Of a stretch of 64,000 bases of DNA, positions 34,712-43,578 are shown in pieces. This DNA is from Bacillus sp. B1-b2. Its GTDB lineage: Bacteria > Bacillota > Bacilli > Bacillales > Cytobacillaceae. The notes under the pieces were generated by a model. It saw only the letters and a list, made by a program, of their open reading frames with translations. It searched no databases and was not told the origin of the DNA. The translations under genes and the position numbers were made by a program. The stretch is from the NCBI RefSeq assembly GCF_009183415.1, contig NZ_WEHU01000018.1, positions 1-64,000 of the forward strand. Direction: 5' to 3'. Numbering within the stretch: the first letter of the stretch is position 1; each line of letters opens with the position of its first letter.

Positions 34712-35684
34712 ATTAATTTATAATGAAATGCTAAAACTTGTAAAAAGCAAAAGGATATTCGTTATAACCATCATTATCGGCATTATGATTTCCATGTTCA
34801 CATATGCTCAGTTTCGTGAAATGGAAAATGTAAAGAAAAGAATTGGAGACACTGATTGAAGAGTAACCTTACAGCAATCTATTATTGATATGCAAAACAG
34901 AATAGGCTCTAGTGGTATTTCCGAAGAATGGCGCTCACAGCTAAAAGTACGGATTGATCAAAGTCAATATTATTTAGATCATAACATTAACCCACAAGAA
35001 CCTGGCGCTCCTACATTTTTGCGGGTCTTTCTAGATAACTCTATTCAGTTATTACTTCCTTTAATGGTGATGATTGTATCAGCTGATTTAGTTTCTTCCG
35101 AAAAAAGTCTTGGAACCATTAAGCTTTTATTAACAAGACCCATAAAACGATGGAAAATATTAATGAGTAAATACCTTACTCTTATACTAACTATTTCTAT
35201 CATTTTGTTTATTTTTGGTTTATTCTCTTATCTCATTTCTGGCTTGTTTTTTGGATATGCAGGGTGGTCTGCTCCTGTGCTTACTGGATTTACAGTAGAA
35301 GCTGGGGAATTAAATACAGCAAATGTGCATTTAGTTCCACAATGGCAATACTTGATAATGGTATTTGGTCTTGGATGGTTTGTTTCCCTAGTTGTCGGAA
35401 CTCTATCCTTTATGATATCTGTATTAATTAGGAGTACAGCAGCAGGAATGGGAGTTATGCTTGCATTCTTAATTTCTGGAACCATCATAAGTTCTATTGC
35501 CTCTTCTTGGGAGTCAGCTAAATATTTATTTATGGTTAATTTACGCCTAACCGATTATTTACAAGGAAATATACCACCTATTGAAGGCATGTCCCTTCCC
35601 TTTTCTTTAACTGTTTTGGCAGTTTGGGGAATAGCTGGATTAATTATTTCTTTTGTAGCATTTACAAAAAGAGATATTTATTAA
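34704..35684 (+). pseudogene. ABC-2 type permease gene interrupted by an in-frame TGA
   Basis: The frame starts at ATG 34704, eight bases inside the ATPase gene, and reads 51 codons to TGA at 34857-34859. The same frame then continues without shift from AGA to a stop at 35684, and the continuation fits an ABC permease (six membrane segments; SADLVSSEKSLGTIKLLLTR motif). A TGG to TGA change (Trp, in DTDWRVTLQQ) would explain it. A downstream ATG at 34890 has no ribosome binding site. Without the stop the protein would have 326 residues. A base-call error is possible. Confidence 0.8.
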
Positions 35685-35689
35685 TAGAA

Positions 35690-35728
35690 AAAGTGTGTTA
35701 CCTATCGCTTTTTAGGTAACACACTTTT
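35690..35728. terminator. Strong bidirectional terminator
   Basis: AAAGTGTGTTACCTA (35690-35704) pairs with TAGGTAACACACTTT across the loop TCGCTTTT, a 15-bp perfect stem with T-runs, between the convergent permease and DUF3889 genes. Confidence 0.92.
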
Positions 35729-35730
35729 CC

Positions 35731-36060
35731 TTATTTAGGTTCCTCTACCGTTAAAGAGATGAATTTATCTTCTGTTGTTTTGTGGTTAATGGTTACTATA
35801 ACTGTTTTTTCTTTCCCATCTTCCTTTACTTGGAAACGAAAAGAATCCTGCACTTCCTGTGAAGATATTTTTTTCCTACCTACATATTCATAATCAGTAA
35901 CTGCTTCTTCCGGATAATCTGCTTTCACTACAGCTATTGCGATACTTCCATACTTTTCATAATCTAACTTTTGAACAGCAATGTTATGAGATGGGAACAT
36001 AAATGCCATCATCAAAACGATAACACTCCCCATTAGGATAGTTAAAGAACGACTTTTCAT
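35731..36060 (-). CDS. DUF3889 secreted/membrane-anchored protein
   Basis: The start at ATG 36060 has GGTGGAGGT at about five bases. The 109-residue protein has an N-terminal hydrophobic segment (~6-26) and the DUF3889 core: YGSIAIAVVKADYPEEAVTD followed by YEYVGRKKIS and a beta-rich end. Members are small exported proteins of Bacillus, of unknown function. It lies downstream of an M14 peptidase gene on the same strand, 36 bases apart, so both may be one operon. Confidence 0.75.
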   Translation of the reverse strand: MKSRSLTILMGSVIVLMMAFMFPSHNIAVQKLDYEKYGSIAIAVVKADYPEEAVTDYEYVGRKKISSQEVQDSFRFQVKEDGKEKTVIVTINHKTTEDKFISLTVEEPK

Positions 36061-36096
36061 AGTTACCTCCACCTGCTTTTTCTTATTTTTCCTTCT

Positions 36097-37074
36097 CTAT
36101 GGTGATTTTATGTATGTTTTCGCTTCTTCTATTAACAAGAGTGGAATTTCTTCATTTCTTCTCCATTCACTTGCAAAAGAACTTATAGGAGGATTCGTTT
36201 CTTCTACTAAAGGGCAGATTTCAATTGTAAAAGCTGGCAATTGATAAGTAGTTATAAACCAATCTGTATAGCCTCCACCTACTGCATCCTCTTTCGGCTC
36301 TCCTAATTTATAGCCTGTTTCTTTGGCAATTGCTTCTGCTATTTTCTTGTCTCTTTGCTCATTATCATTCTTATATTGCCAAAATATCTCTTGCCCAGAT
36401 GAGTGATAGGATACTGCAAGAACTGGTTTTATTTGCTCTGTAAGCTTAACAATTGCATTTGTTTCTCTTGCTTCTAACGGTTTTTGCCCTTTATAGTTTT
36501 TGTAAGAAGGTTTTTCACTACCATGCTGTAATGCTTCCCATCCAGCTGGATATTGTCTATTTAAATCAATTCCAAGACCATTGCTTTTCCAACTACTAAA
36601 ATCCGTTGAACCATTATTCATTTTCAAGATTCTTCTTTTAGAAAGAAAGGGGAATTTTTCTATGTCTCCTTGTTGAATGGTAACTCCATCAGGATTCAAC
36701 ATCGGTACAAACCATATAGAAAATTGATCTAAGTAATTTTCATTTGCTTGTAAAGATATTGCTGTTTCTTCTACCATCTTCATCGTCAATAGGGAAGTAA
36801 TCCACTCTCTTCCATGATGTGCTCCCGTAATCATAATATTGTTCTTTCCTTTTCCAACCTGTATTGCATATAGCTTCCTTCCAAACTCAGAATTCCCAAA
36901 TGAAATAATACGTAATTGGTTTTTATATTTACTTTTTAAGATCCATACATCTTCTTGGTACTCCTCATATGTATAAGACTTCGTTGTATTAATAATTGAG
37001 GCAGCATGAACAAAGTCCACTTCATATAAGGATATTATTACAATTGCAATGGCCATTATTAAGTATTTCATCAT
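36097..37074 (-). CDS. Secreted M14-family zinc carboxypeptidase
   Basis: The 325-residue protein has a signal peptide (~1-24, ending HAA) and an M14 peptidase domain. Zinc ligands are H87 and E90 in AHHGREW and H224 in SYHSSGQ; the catalytic Glu is E285 in FTIEICP, and IDLNRQYP is the substrate-carboxylate Asn-Arg pair. It is near the Bacillus gamma-D-glutamyl-diamino-acid endopeptidase group (Endopeptidase I, YqgT-like), which trims peptidoglycan peptides, though that group usually has LysM domains, absent here. Two tandem ATGs follow AGGAGGGG; the second may be used. Confidence 0.87.
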   Translation of the reverse strand: MMKYLIMAIAIVIISLYEVDFVHAASIINTTKSYTYEEYQEDVWILKSKYKNQLRIISFGNSEFGRKLYAIQVGKGKNNIMITGAHHGREWITSLLTMKMVEETAISLQANENYLDQFSIWFVPMLNPDGVTIQQGDIEKFPFLSKRRILKMNNGSTDFSSWKSNGLGIDLNRQYPAGWEALQHGSEKPSYKNYKGQKPLEARETNAIVKLTEQIKPVLAVSYHSSGQEIFWQYKNDNEQRDKKIAEAIAKETGYKLGEPKEDAVGGGYTDWFITTYQLPAFTIEICPLVEETNPPISSFASEWRRNEEIPLLLIEEAKTYIKSP

Positions 37075-37266
37075 TCCCCTCCTTCCCTTTTATTTTGCGA
37101 AAACATCCCTCATCTTATTCTTTGAACTAAGATAAAGAAAGTATTATTTATACAGGTAAAATTAGATAATCCCATTGATTCAACATAACCAAGATTTAGT
37201 GGGTAACAAATCTGATGTTCCTCATATACTATTCATATCTCCTTCCCAGATTAGGAGGCAAGAGAT

Positions 37267-37512
37267 ATGAACAAAACAGATTATGATCGAGCACTTTACT
37301 ATACACATCGATCAGAATGGGATAATCTCCTCATTTTGATGGTGAGAACACATGACCATTTTCTTTCCAAAAAAATTGAACAATTTCTACACGCCTATAA
37401 CTTTGAACATGATTATTCTGTCATAGAAAAAAACTTATATTCATTATTACGTTATATCGACCACGCCAACGAGCTAGCGGAAGATGAATGGAATCACACA
37501 ACCACTATGTAA
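37267..37512 (+). CDS. yhdB: YhdB-like small protein
   Basis: The 81-residue protein begins NKTDYDRALYYTHRSEWDNL and has KKIEQFLHAYNFEHDY, matching my memory of B. subtilis YhdB (about 80 residues). It is hydrophilic and helical; its function is unknown. TTAGGAGG lies ten bases before ATG. The gene is alone and has a strong terminator. yhdB being near yhc genes (yhcX to yhcT follow here) fits B. subtilis, where both groups are in the 85-90 degree region. Confidence 0.8.
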   Translation: MNKTDYDRALYYTHRSEWDNLLILMVRTHDHFLSKKIEQFLHAYNFEHDYSVIEKNLYSLLRYIDHANELAEDEWNHTTTM

Positions 37513-37532
37513 AATATAGAATTCCACCAAAA

Positions 37533-37557
37533 AAACCACGGCTTTGGCCGTGGTTTT
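37533..37557 (+). terminator. Terminator of yhdB
   Basis: AAACCACGGC pairs with GCCGTGGTTT around TTTG, with a T after it. The identical stem sequence recurs at 38264. Confidence 0.85.
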
Positions 37558-37740
37558 AGACTGTTGAAAAACAAAATTGACTATGGACAATTTGTGGAAA
37601 TAGAGATAAACCCTCTCGTAACACAATGGATTTTTCTATGTACTTTCCCATTCAAATATGGAAATAGTAAAAAATTGAAAGAGCTATGAAATAATGTATG
37701 ATTCTTCGTACCATAGAGAATTTGGAAAAGACCACTTTTA

Positions 37741-37955
37741 GAAAAATAGTCGTATAAATCCTCTTATTTTCATTACTTCTATGAAAAACAACGGAAATAA
37801 ACGGAGAATTACGCCTATTTCCTTAGAACACATGAAATCGGAGGCATTTTAATTACTTAACCGGAAAAATCCGCTTATTAGCAAGGCAATTAACATTATA
37901 TTTACCTTTAGTCGGAATTCTCCGCTTATTTTTGATGATACCTACAAATTGGCTG
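37741..37955 (+). repeat. Four-module intergenic repeat, copy C
   Basis: The segment repeats the module order of copy A: AGTCGTATAAATCCTCTTAT (37748), AACGGAGAATTACGCCTATT (37800), ACCGGAAAAATCCGCTTATT (37860) and TAGTCGGAATTCTCCGCTTA (37909). Long linkers are shared with copy A: TTTAGAAAAATAGTCG before module 1, CCTTAGAACACAT between modules 2 and 3, and GATGATNCCTACANATTGGC after the last. It sits between the convergent genes yhdB and yhcX. Confidence 0.85.
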
Positions 37956-38049
37956 TAGAAATTTTTTTAAACAAAATTATTAATATAAGCTTAAGAAAAA
38001 GAAACATAGAAAAAAAATGTATTTTTCCAGATGATTTATGTTTCAATGG

Positions 38050-38170
38050 TGGGACTCCTATGGAATCTGCGAAAGCTTTATACCCTGCAGGCAAAAGACA
38101 GACCTCGGCTAAAGCTCCGAACCCCATGGAAAGCGAACCCGAACGCCTGTAACAGAAACCAAAACCTTAT
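38050..38170. repeat. Degenerate Bacillus-type intergenic repeat, copy 2
   Basis: The segment has GTGGGACTCCTATGGAA, later CTGCAGGCAAAAGACAGACC, GGCTAAAGCTCCGAACCCCA and TGGAAAGCGAACCCGAACGC, then CTGTAACAGAAACC. It shares its order of motifs with copies near 8795 and 41175 and with a repeat type I recall from many Bacillus genomes. Small ORFs over it have no ribosome binding sites. Confidence 0.5.
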
Positions 38171-38263
38171 TTAGCGAGTTCATTACTTATACAAATTCTC
38201 GACATACACATGTTATAAAAATTGGAGGCATTTTCATTGACATCATCTATTTTCAAAAAGGTG

Positions 38264-38287
38264 AAACCACGGCTAAGCCGTGGTTTT
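38264..38287 (-). terminator. Terminator of yhcX
   Basis: AAACCACGGC pairs with GCCGTGGTTT around TAA. It has the same stem sequence as the yhdB terminator at 37533 and lies just after the yhcX stop. Confidence 0.75.
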
Positions 38288-38291
38288 GCTG

Positions 38292-39830
38292 CTACTTCTT
38301 ATACTCCACCCTATACACATCAAATCTTCTATCCTTCAATTGGCGAACAGTTCCTCTTTGTCGTTGGCGTCTTAGTATTTCTAAGTCTACGTCTCCTATC
38401 ATAACCATTTCTATATTAGGATTGGTTTCCCCCACTATCCCATCTCTCGCAAATTCAAAATCAGAAGGAGCAAATATCGCAGACTGAGCATATTGTATAT
38501 CCATGTTTTCTGTTTGAGGTAGATTTCCTACTGTCCCGGCAATAACCGTATATACTTGATTCTCCACTGCTCTTGCTTGCGCGCAATATCGAACGCGTAA
38601 ATAGCCTTGGCGGTCTTCTGTACAAAATGGTGTAAAGATGATTTTTGCTCCCATATCTGTTGCAATACGAGCGAGCTCAGGAAATTCAATATCATAGCAA
38701 ATTTGAATAGCTATTTTTCCACAATCTGTATCAAACACTCTAATCGCATCACCTCGTCGAATTCCCCACCATTTGCGTTCATTAGGAGTGATATGTAATT
38801 TATATTGCTTTTCGATTGTTCCATCTCTCCTAAATAAATACGCAATATTATAAACTTCTTCATCATCCTCTTTCACAAGATGAGAGCCACCAATAATATT
38901 GATATTGTATCTTAGCGCTAAATTAGTAAAAAGTTCTATGTACTGCTCTGTATATTCTGTTACCCTTCGAATAGCCACACTCGGTACCTTTTCATGCATA
39001 AAAGACATTAGTTGAGTTGTAAGTAACTCTGGAAAGACAATAAAATCTGATTCCGCATCTGAGGCAACATCTGTATAATATTCCACTTGATTAGCAAAAT
39101 CCTCAAAATTATCAATCTTTCTCATCAGATATTGAACCACACATATTCTTACTGGATAACTACTCTTAAAGAAGCGCTTCGATTTTGGTAAATACTCTAC
39201 ATTATTCCATTCCATTATAGTTGCATAACTTTTTGATTGGGTATCATCTGGCAAATAATTATTATTTATACGCATTAACGTAAAGCCATTTATTAATTGA
39301 AAGGACAAAACAGGATCATATATGCGATGATTTAAAACTTCCTGAACATACTCTCTCGCTGTCATTTTGTCTTCATATTTATAGTAATTCGGAATTCTAC
39401 CACCAATAATAATACTTTGTAGATTTAGACTTCTAGCAAGTTCTTTTCTCGCTTCGTATAAGCGATGACCAATCTTCATTCTTCTAAATTTAGGAGCTAC
39501 CATTACTTCTATTCCATATAAGTTATATCCATCAGGGTTATGGTTAGAAATATAACCTCGATCTGTTACTTCATCCCAAGTATGCCTAGCATCATATTCA
39601 TCAAAGTTAATGATCAAACTAGAACAAGATCCAATAATCTCCCCATCATATTCTGCAACAAATTGACCATCCTGAAAAATATTGATATGGCTATGTAATT
39701 GGTCCTTTGTCCAAGGTTCCATTCCTGGGAAACATACTGCTTGAAGTCTCATTATATTATCTATATCACGATATTCCATATTACGTATTACTAGTTTCCG
39801 CTCAAATTTTGATAAATCCAATTTTGACAT
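38292..39830 (-). CDS. yhcX: YhcX: GNAT acetyltransferase fused to a nitrilase-type hydrolase
   Basis: At 512 residues it matches B. subtilis YhcX. Residues 1 to ~200 form a GNAT domain with MVAPKFRRMKIGHRLYE as the acetyl-CoA loop. Residues ~225-500 form a carbon-nitrogen hydrolase domain with Glu in VFPELLTT, Lys in YKLHITPNERKW and Cys in IAIQICYDIEFPEL, the complete triad. The nitrilase-like part hydrolyses an amide or nitrile; the true substrate is not known (a role in indole-acetic acid formation was suggested for a Bacillus homolog). GGGAG precedes ATG. Confidence 0.93.
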   Translation of the reverse strand: MSKLDLSKFERKLVIRNMEYRDIDNIMRLQAVCFPGMEPWTKDQLHSHINIFQDGQFVAEYDGEIIGSCSSLIINFDEYDARHTWDEVTDRGYISNHNPDGYNLYGIEVMVAPKFRRMKIGHRLYEARKELARSLNLQSIIIGGRIPNYYKYEDKMTAREYVQEVLNHRIYDPVLSFQLINGFTLMRINNNYLPDDTQSKSYATIMEWNNVEYLPKSKRFFKSSYPVRICVVQYLMRKIDNFEDFANQVEYYTDVASDAESDFIVFPELLTTQLMSFMHEKVPSVAIRRVTEYTEQYIELFTNLALRYNINIIGGSHLVKEDDEEVYNIAYLFRRDGTIEKQYKLHITPNERKWWGIRRGDAIRVFDTDCGKIAIQICYDIEFPELARIATDMGAKIIFTPFCTEDRQGYLRVRYCAQARAVENQVYTVIAGTVGNLPQTENMDIQYAQSAIFAPSDFEFARDGIVGETNPNIEMVMIGDVDLEILRRQRQRGTVRQLKDRRFDVYRVEYKK

Positions 39831-40055
39831 AGTATTATACTCCCTTATAAAAAATTCTCTTTTCTACATAAATGAGATACATCTAGCATTTAATAGAGTT
39901 AGACTACTTCTTTCTACATTTCCCTATTTTATTGAAATGTAATCTTTTTAGAACACAAGACAAGTTTGTTTACATCAAATTTAATAACATTTATACTTTT
40001 TCTATACTCTTGTCTCTTTATTGAAGTAGGAGAGAATAAAACGAAGGAGCATTAT

Positions 40056-40502
40056 ATGGTTGAAAAAGAAAAGCAAAAAGACCCTAGAGAGAATATCCTC
40101 TATTTAGCATGGATTGCCTCTGTTATTAGTATGTTCGGCAGTCTTTATTTTTCCGAAATACGAGATTTTGTTCCATGTAATCTTTGTTGGTATCAACGAA
40201 TTCTTATGTACCCTTTTGTCATTATTTTAGGAATAGCTGTTATTAGAAAAGACTATCAAATCGCTTTTTACACGATGATTCTTTCAGGAATAGGTGGATT
40301 AGTTTCTATCTATCATTACTCCATGCAGAAAATCCCCACTTTATTTGAAACGTCCCATGCATGTGGTCCTGTTTCTTGTACGGGATCCTACATAAATTGG
40401 TTAGGATTTATCACTATTCCTCTTTTAGCACTAATTGGATTTACTATTATCTTTACGTGTAGCTTGATTGTTTGGAGAAAAACAAAGGAGATGAACAAAT
40501 GA
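40056..40502 (+). CDS. bdbC: BdbC-like disulfide oxidoreductase (DsbB family)
   Basis: The start at ATG 40056 is set by GAAGGAG, giving 148 residues; B. subtilis BdbC has about 138. It has four membrane segments and two Cys pairs: C41-x2-C44 in PCNLCWYQR and C103/C108 in HACGPVSC. It passes electrons from a thiol-disulfide partner to quinone, allowing disulfide formation outside the membrane. Its partner is the thioredoxin-like protein encoded next, overlapping by 4 bases. Confidence 0.92.
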   Translation: MVEKEKQKDPRENILYLAWIASVISMFGSLYFSEIRDFVPCNLCWYQRILMYPFVIILGIAVIRKDYQIAFYTMILSGIGGLVSIYHYSMQKIPTLFETSHACGPVSCTGSYINWLGFITIPLLALIGFTIIFTCSLIVWRKTKEMNK

Positions 40503-40972
40503 AAAAAGTACTCTTTTTCACTATATTTACTGTAATATTATTTGTTGGTATTTTTCTATTATCTAATTACCAGAAGGATAAGGCACTTGAAGGAAGCTTA
40601 TATGATAAAACAGATTTAAATGCTGCAACGATTGACCAGCTTGAAGATCCTAATTATCAAAATATAATTGTACCTGACGATTTAGATACTAAATTAGCGG
40701 ATGACGGTACTGCTACTGTCTATTTCTTTAGCTCTACTTGTATTTATTGTAAACAAACAACACCTGAATTAATGCCATTAGCAGACGAATTAGATGTGCA
40801 TATTGACCAATACAACTTACTAGAATACCAAGATGGTTGGACAAAGTATAATATCGAATCAACTCCTACCCTTGTTCAATTTAAAGATGGGAAAGAAGTT
40901 GGCCGTATTGTTGGGTATAATGAGCCTGATGTATTTAAACAGTGGCTTGAGGAGTATAGTGTAACGGAGTAA
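40499..40972 (+). CDS. Membrane-anchored thioredoxin-like protein, BdbC partner
   Basis: Start ATG 40499 overlaps the bdbC stop (ATGA), with AAAGGAG nine bases before it. The 157-residue protein has one N-terminal membrane anchor (~4-22) and an extracellular thioredoxin fold with active site C81-I-Y-C84 in SSTCIYCKQT and cis-Pro in STPTLVQF. It is shorter than BdbD and of the general thioredoxin type. The linked genes suggest it is the oxidant for exported proteins; direction of redox flow is inferred. Confidence 0.87.
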   Translation: MKKVLFFTIFTVILFVGIFLLSNYQKDKALEGSLYDKTDLNAATIDQLEDPNYQNIIVPDDLDTKLADDGTATVYFFSSTCIYCKQTTPELMPLADELDVHIDQYNLLEYQDGWTKYNIESTPTLVQFKDGKEVGRIVGYNEPDVFKQWLEEYSVTE

Positions 40973-41024
40973 TAGAAGGATTTGTAGATATAATATAGTT
41001 GATATGTGTTTTGGGAGGTTTTCC

Positions 41025-41057
41025 GAGACTTCCGGTCACGGGTCAACCGGAAGCCTC
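41025..41057 (+). terminator. Hairpin after the BdbC/thioredoxin pair
   Basis: CTTCCGGT pairs with ACCGGAAG (41029-41036 with 41046-41053), extended by GAG/CTC. It lies ~55 bases after the stop. T content after it is low, so it is a weak terminator candidate. Confidence 0.5.
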
Positions 41058-41174
41058 TTCAAATAATGAAATATTGTTTACTATATTATCTGTTCATATA
41101 AGTACTCTTTAATCTCTATATCACTTTTTAAAATAGATTTTAGGAAGATTAAATAAAATTTTTATGCTAATGAT

Positions 41175-41262
41175 CTACGTTCCAGGGGTGAGACTCCCTG
41201 TGGGCTCAGCTCGAGCCCCACGGAAAACGAATCCCTGTAACGAAAATCATCCCCCCTATTTC
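41175..41262. repeat. Degenerate Bacillus-type intergenic repeat, copy 3
   Basis: GGGGTGAGACTCCCTGTGGG is followed by AGCTCGAGCCCCACGGAAAA, then CGAATCCCTGTAACG and AAAATCATCCCCCC. This is the best kept of three related copies in the window. The 40973-41348 spacer holds nothing else that I can support. Confidence 0.6.
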
Positions 41263-41348
41263 AGAGAGATATATAAATAAACTCCTTCATAACCTCCTAC
41301 TACATTATCCAGGACTATATTGACAAACTGAAGATACAGCTATTTTTT

Positions 41349-41744
41349 CTATAGCAAATACTGATTATCTGCTTCTATATACATGCTAAATTCGCCCTGT
41401 TTATTGTTGCTTCCTTGATTCACCATAAAATTATCTAAATCAAAGGGAAAAAACAAATCAAACTCTTCTAAAATCTGCACATTTTTTTCAAATAAGTGCT
41501 GATAGTCCTCTTTTTGATCAGGATCTTCTAAAATATTGATTAAAGTTTGAAGACTTGCGATAACCTGATATGATGTTTTTAAAGTGCTTGAAACTTCTGG
41601 TGTTATCGCTAAAACCTGTAATCGCTCAAAAGCACGAATCTCTTTATCCGAGAAATAATAAGGAAAAATCTTAGAATAAAATGTATGAATGAGTTCGTTG
41701 ATTCTTTCCTCTTGTGTAGGTGTTGATGCAAAAACTACTTTCAT
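41349..41744 (-). CDS. yhcU: YhcU (DUF5365) protein
   Basis: The 131-residue protein has the same length as B. subtilis YhcU and similar sequence: KVVFASTPTQEERINELIHT and DKEIRAFERLQVL, and SYQVIASLQTLINILEDP. It is predicted to be soluble and helical and has no known function. It is divergent from the yhcT-like gene, whereas in B. subtilis yhcT and yhcU are adjacent. No terminator is evident. Start follows a GGGTGG-like site. Confidence 0.82.
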   Translation of the reverse strand: MKVVFASTPTQEERINELIHTFYSKIFPYYFSDKEIRAFERLQVLAITPEVSSTLKTSYQVIASLQTLINILEDPDQKEDYQHLFEKNVQILEEFDLFFPFDLDNFMVNQGSNNKQGEFSMYIEADNQYLL

Positions 41745-41914
41745 TAACTAAAAACCACCCTTTTTATTTCTTTAAGCTTAAAGTATTATTAACCATAGTC
41801 TAACATAGGACTTGCTTCCATTTCTGTGGTAATTAAAACCATGATAGGTTGGATAACCTGTTTTTATACATATATAGGAAATGAAATCAAGAGAAAAAGG
41901 AGGATACCTTAAAA

Positions 41915-42841
41915 ATGAATTTCGAACGTAAAGGAGATTGGCTGCTTCTTAAAATCCCTACACAATGGGAAAACAAAAATATAGAAGAAATATTCGCTTC
42001 TTACTTATGCGCTTCTAGAAAACAAATTCATCTGTTTAAAATGGAAAAGAAGGTACAATTAAATAACCAAAATGTACCTTGGACAACTACTGTTCATAAA
42101 GGAGATTCACTTAAAATTAAACTGTTTCATAGCCAGCCAAATACGATAACTCCAACATATATGGACTTATCTATTCTGTATGAAGATGATTTTCTTCTTA
42201 TTGTAAATAAGCCTGATTCGATGGACACTCATCCAAATGATCAAGTTGATACAACATCCTTATTAAATGGGGTTGCTTTTTACCTGTTAGCTAATGGGGA
42301 GGAACGTCAACTTAAGCATATTCATCGATTAGACAGAGATACAACTGGATGTATTCTTTTTGCTAAACATGAGTTAGTAGCAAATATGCTTGACCATATG
42401 TTAAGAGAAAGAGATATTAAGCGAACTTATATTGCAGTAGTACATGGCCTGTTAAGCAAGAAGAAGGGCAGTATTGATAAACCAATTGGAAAAGACAGAC
42501 ATCATTCTAACAGAAGAAGAATTGCAGAAAATGGACAGCATGCAGTGACTCACTATCAATTACTAAAAAAGTACCCTAATAAGAATTTGTCTCTCCTATC
42601 ATGTACCTTGGACACAGGCAGAACACATCAAATTAGAGTTCACTTAAGTTCTATCAAGCACCCACTTGCTGGAGATACCCTATATGGAGGAACTCCAATT
42701 TTTACAAGACAAGCATTACATGCAGTAAACATCCAATTCAAACATCCATTCACAGAGGAAACGCTCTCCATCTATGCACCACCAATGGATCAGCCTGAGA
42801 TTTTCCCCCATGAAGATTGGAACCATTTACTAAGAGGATAG
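41915..42841 (+). CDS. yhcT: RluA-family pseudouridine synthase (YhcT)
   Basis: The 308-residue protein has an RluA catalytic domain with the motif HRLDRDTTGCILF (the Asp forms a covalent link with uridine), preceded by an S4-like N-terminal part (~1-75). YhcT is one of several RluD-type paralogs in Bacillus and modifies rRNA or tRNA at unknown uridines. AAAGGAGG lies eleven bases before ATG. Position next to yhcU agrees with B. subtilis. Confidence 0.9.
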   Translation: MNFERKGDWLLLKIPTQWENKNIEEIFASYLCASRKQIHLFKMEKKVQLNNQNVPWTTTVHKGDSLKIKLFHSQPNTITPTYMDLSILYEDDFLLIVNKPDSMDTHPNDQVDTTSLLNGVAFYLLANGEERQLKHIHRLDRDTTGCILFAKHELVANMLDHMLRERDIKRTYIAVVHGLLSKKKGSIDKPIGKDRHHSNRRRIAENGQHAVTHYQLLKKYPNKNLSLLSCTLDTGRTHQIRVHLSSIKHPLAGDTLYGGTPIFTRQALHAVNIQFKHPFTEETLSIYAPPMDQPEIFPHEDWNHLLRG

Positions 42842-42889
42842 AATAGGAAAGTTTGCGAAAACCCAAAATTTGATTCTCTACATAACAAA

Positions 42890-42911
42890 ACGAGCCAATC
42901 AATTGGCTCGT
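42890..42911. terminator. Bidirectional terminator
   Basis: ACGAGCCA pairs with TGGCTCGT around ATCAAT, between the convergent yhcT and GlsB-like genes. Confidence 0.8.
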
Positions 42912-42924
42912 CCGTTTATTATTA

Positions 42925-43179
42925 TTAAGTTGTTTTACGCATACCACGCATAATCAAGCTTAGAATAAATACTAATACTACAGCACCAATGATACTTGGA
43001 ATTAAAGCAAAGTCAGCAAGTGTTGGGCCCCAATCTCCAAGAATTAATGAACCTAACCAAGCTCCTACAAAACCTGCAATAATATTACCTATAATACCAC
43101 CTGGAACATCTCTACCTGCAATTAGTCCTGCAATCCAACCTATAATACCACCTATAATTAATGACCATAAGAATCCCAT
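42925..43179 (-). CDS. GlsB/YeaQ/YmgE family membrane protein
   Basis: The 84-residue protein has three hydrophobic segments and the Gly-rich family signature IIGGIIGWIAGLIAGRDVPG followed by GIIGNIIAGFVGAWLG. These small membrane proteins are often linked with Gls24/Asp23 stress proteins; a precise role is not known. AGGAGTG precedes ATG. It is a single gene. Confidence 0.9.
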   Translation of the reverse strand: MGFLWSLIIGGIIGWIAGLIAGRDVPGGIIGNIIAGFVGAWLGSLILGDWGPTLADFALIPSIIGAVVLVFILSLIMRGMRKTT

Positions 43180-43352
43180 TTTATAACACTCCTTTATCCA
43201 TTGTTGTGAAAAAATCTAACACAATTAAGATAGAATGATTTAACTCGAGCATCTAGTCCGTACGGAATTTCTATCCCTATCTGCTTGTACTCTATATTTA
43301 CCACCCTTGCTTTTTTTTAAACCACCTTACTTATGGAAAAAAGAAATTAGAA

Positions 43353-43392
43353 GAAAAGCTGGAGAAACTTATAAGCATCTCTCCAGCTTTTC
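43353..43392 (-). terminator. Terminator of the DoxX remnant
   Basis: GAAAAGCTGGAG pairs with CTCCAGCTTTTC over 12 bp. On the minus strand it follows the DoxX remnant stop and is followed by TTCTTCTAATTTC. Confidence 0.8.
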
Positions 43393-43407
43393 GTTTCCAA
43401 TATTAGA

Positions 43408-43532
43408 TTAGAGCCAAGCTGCATCTAAACTATATGCTCCAGCTCCAGTCAATGCCACTGCAAGCACAGCGATAATATAGTAGAGATTTAATTCGTAACC
43501 ATTTGATGTTGCAAAGAAACCATTCTTAAAAA
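43408..43532 (-). pseudogene. DoxX-family membrane protein remnant (C-terminus only)
   Basis: The minus strand from about 43532 reads FKNGFFATSNGYELNLYYII, then AVLAVALTGAGAYSLD and a stop at 43408. This is the conserved end of DoxX/YqjF-like proteins (NGF...NGYE...LTGAGxYSLD). No start codon with a ribosome binding site and no upstream part of the gene is present; in front lies the terminator of the aldo/keto reductase. About 100 N-terminal residues appear to have been deleted. Its own terminator remains. Confidence 0.65.
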
Positions 43533-43578
43533 TAGAACTTAATATTCTTATTGAAAAAAAATTTTTTATTAACAGGTA

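Noticed and set aside
34857-34859. TGA as selenocysteine codon
   Set aside because: ABC permeases are not selenoproteins, the position fits a conserved Trp, and no SECIS-type hairpin is evident after the codon.
37942-38152. Two overlapping ~60-codon ORFs in the yhdB-yhcX spacer
   Set aside because: Both cover the degenerate repeat, lack ribosome binding sites and lie on opposite strands over the same bases.
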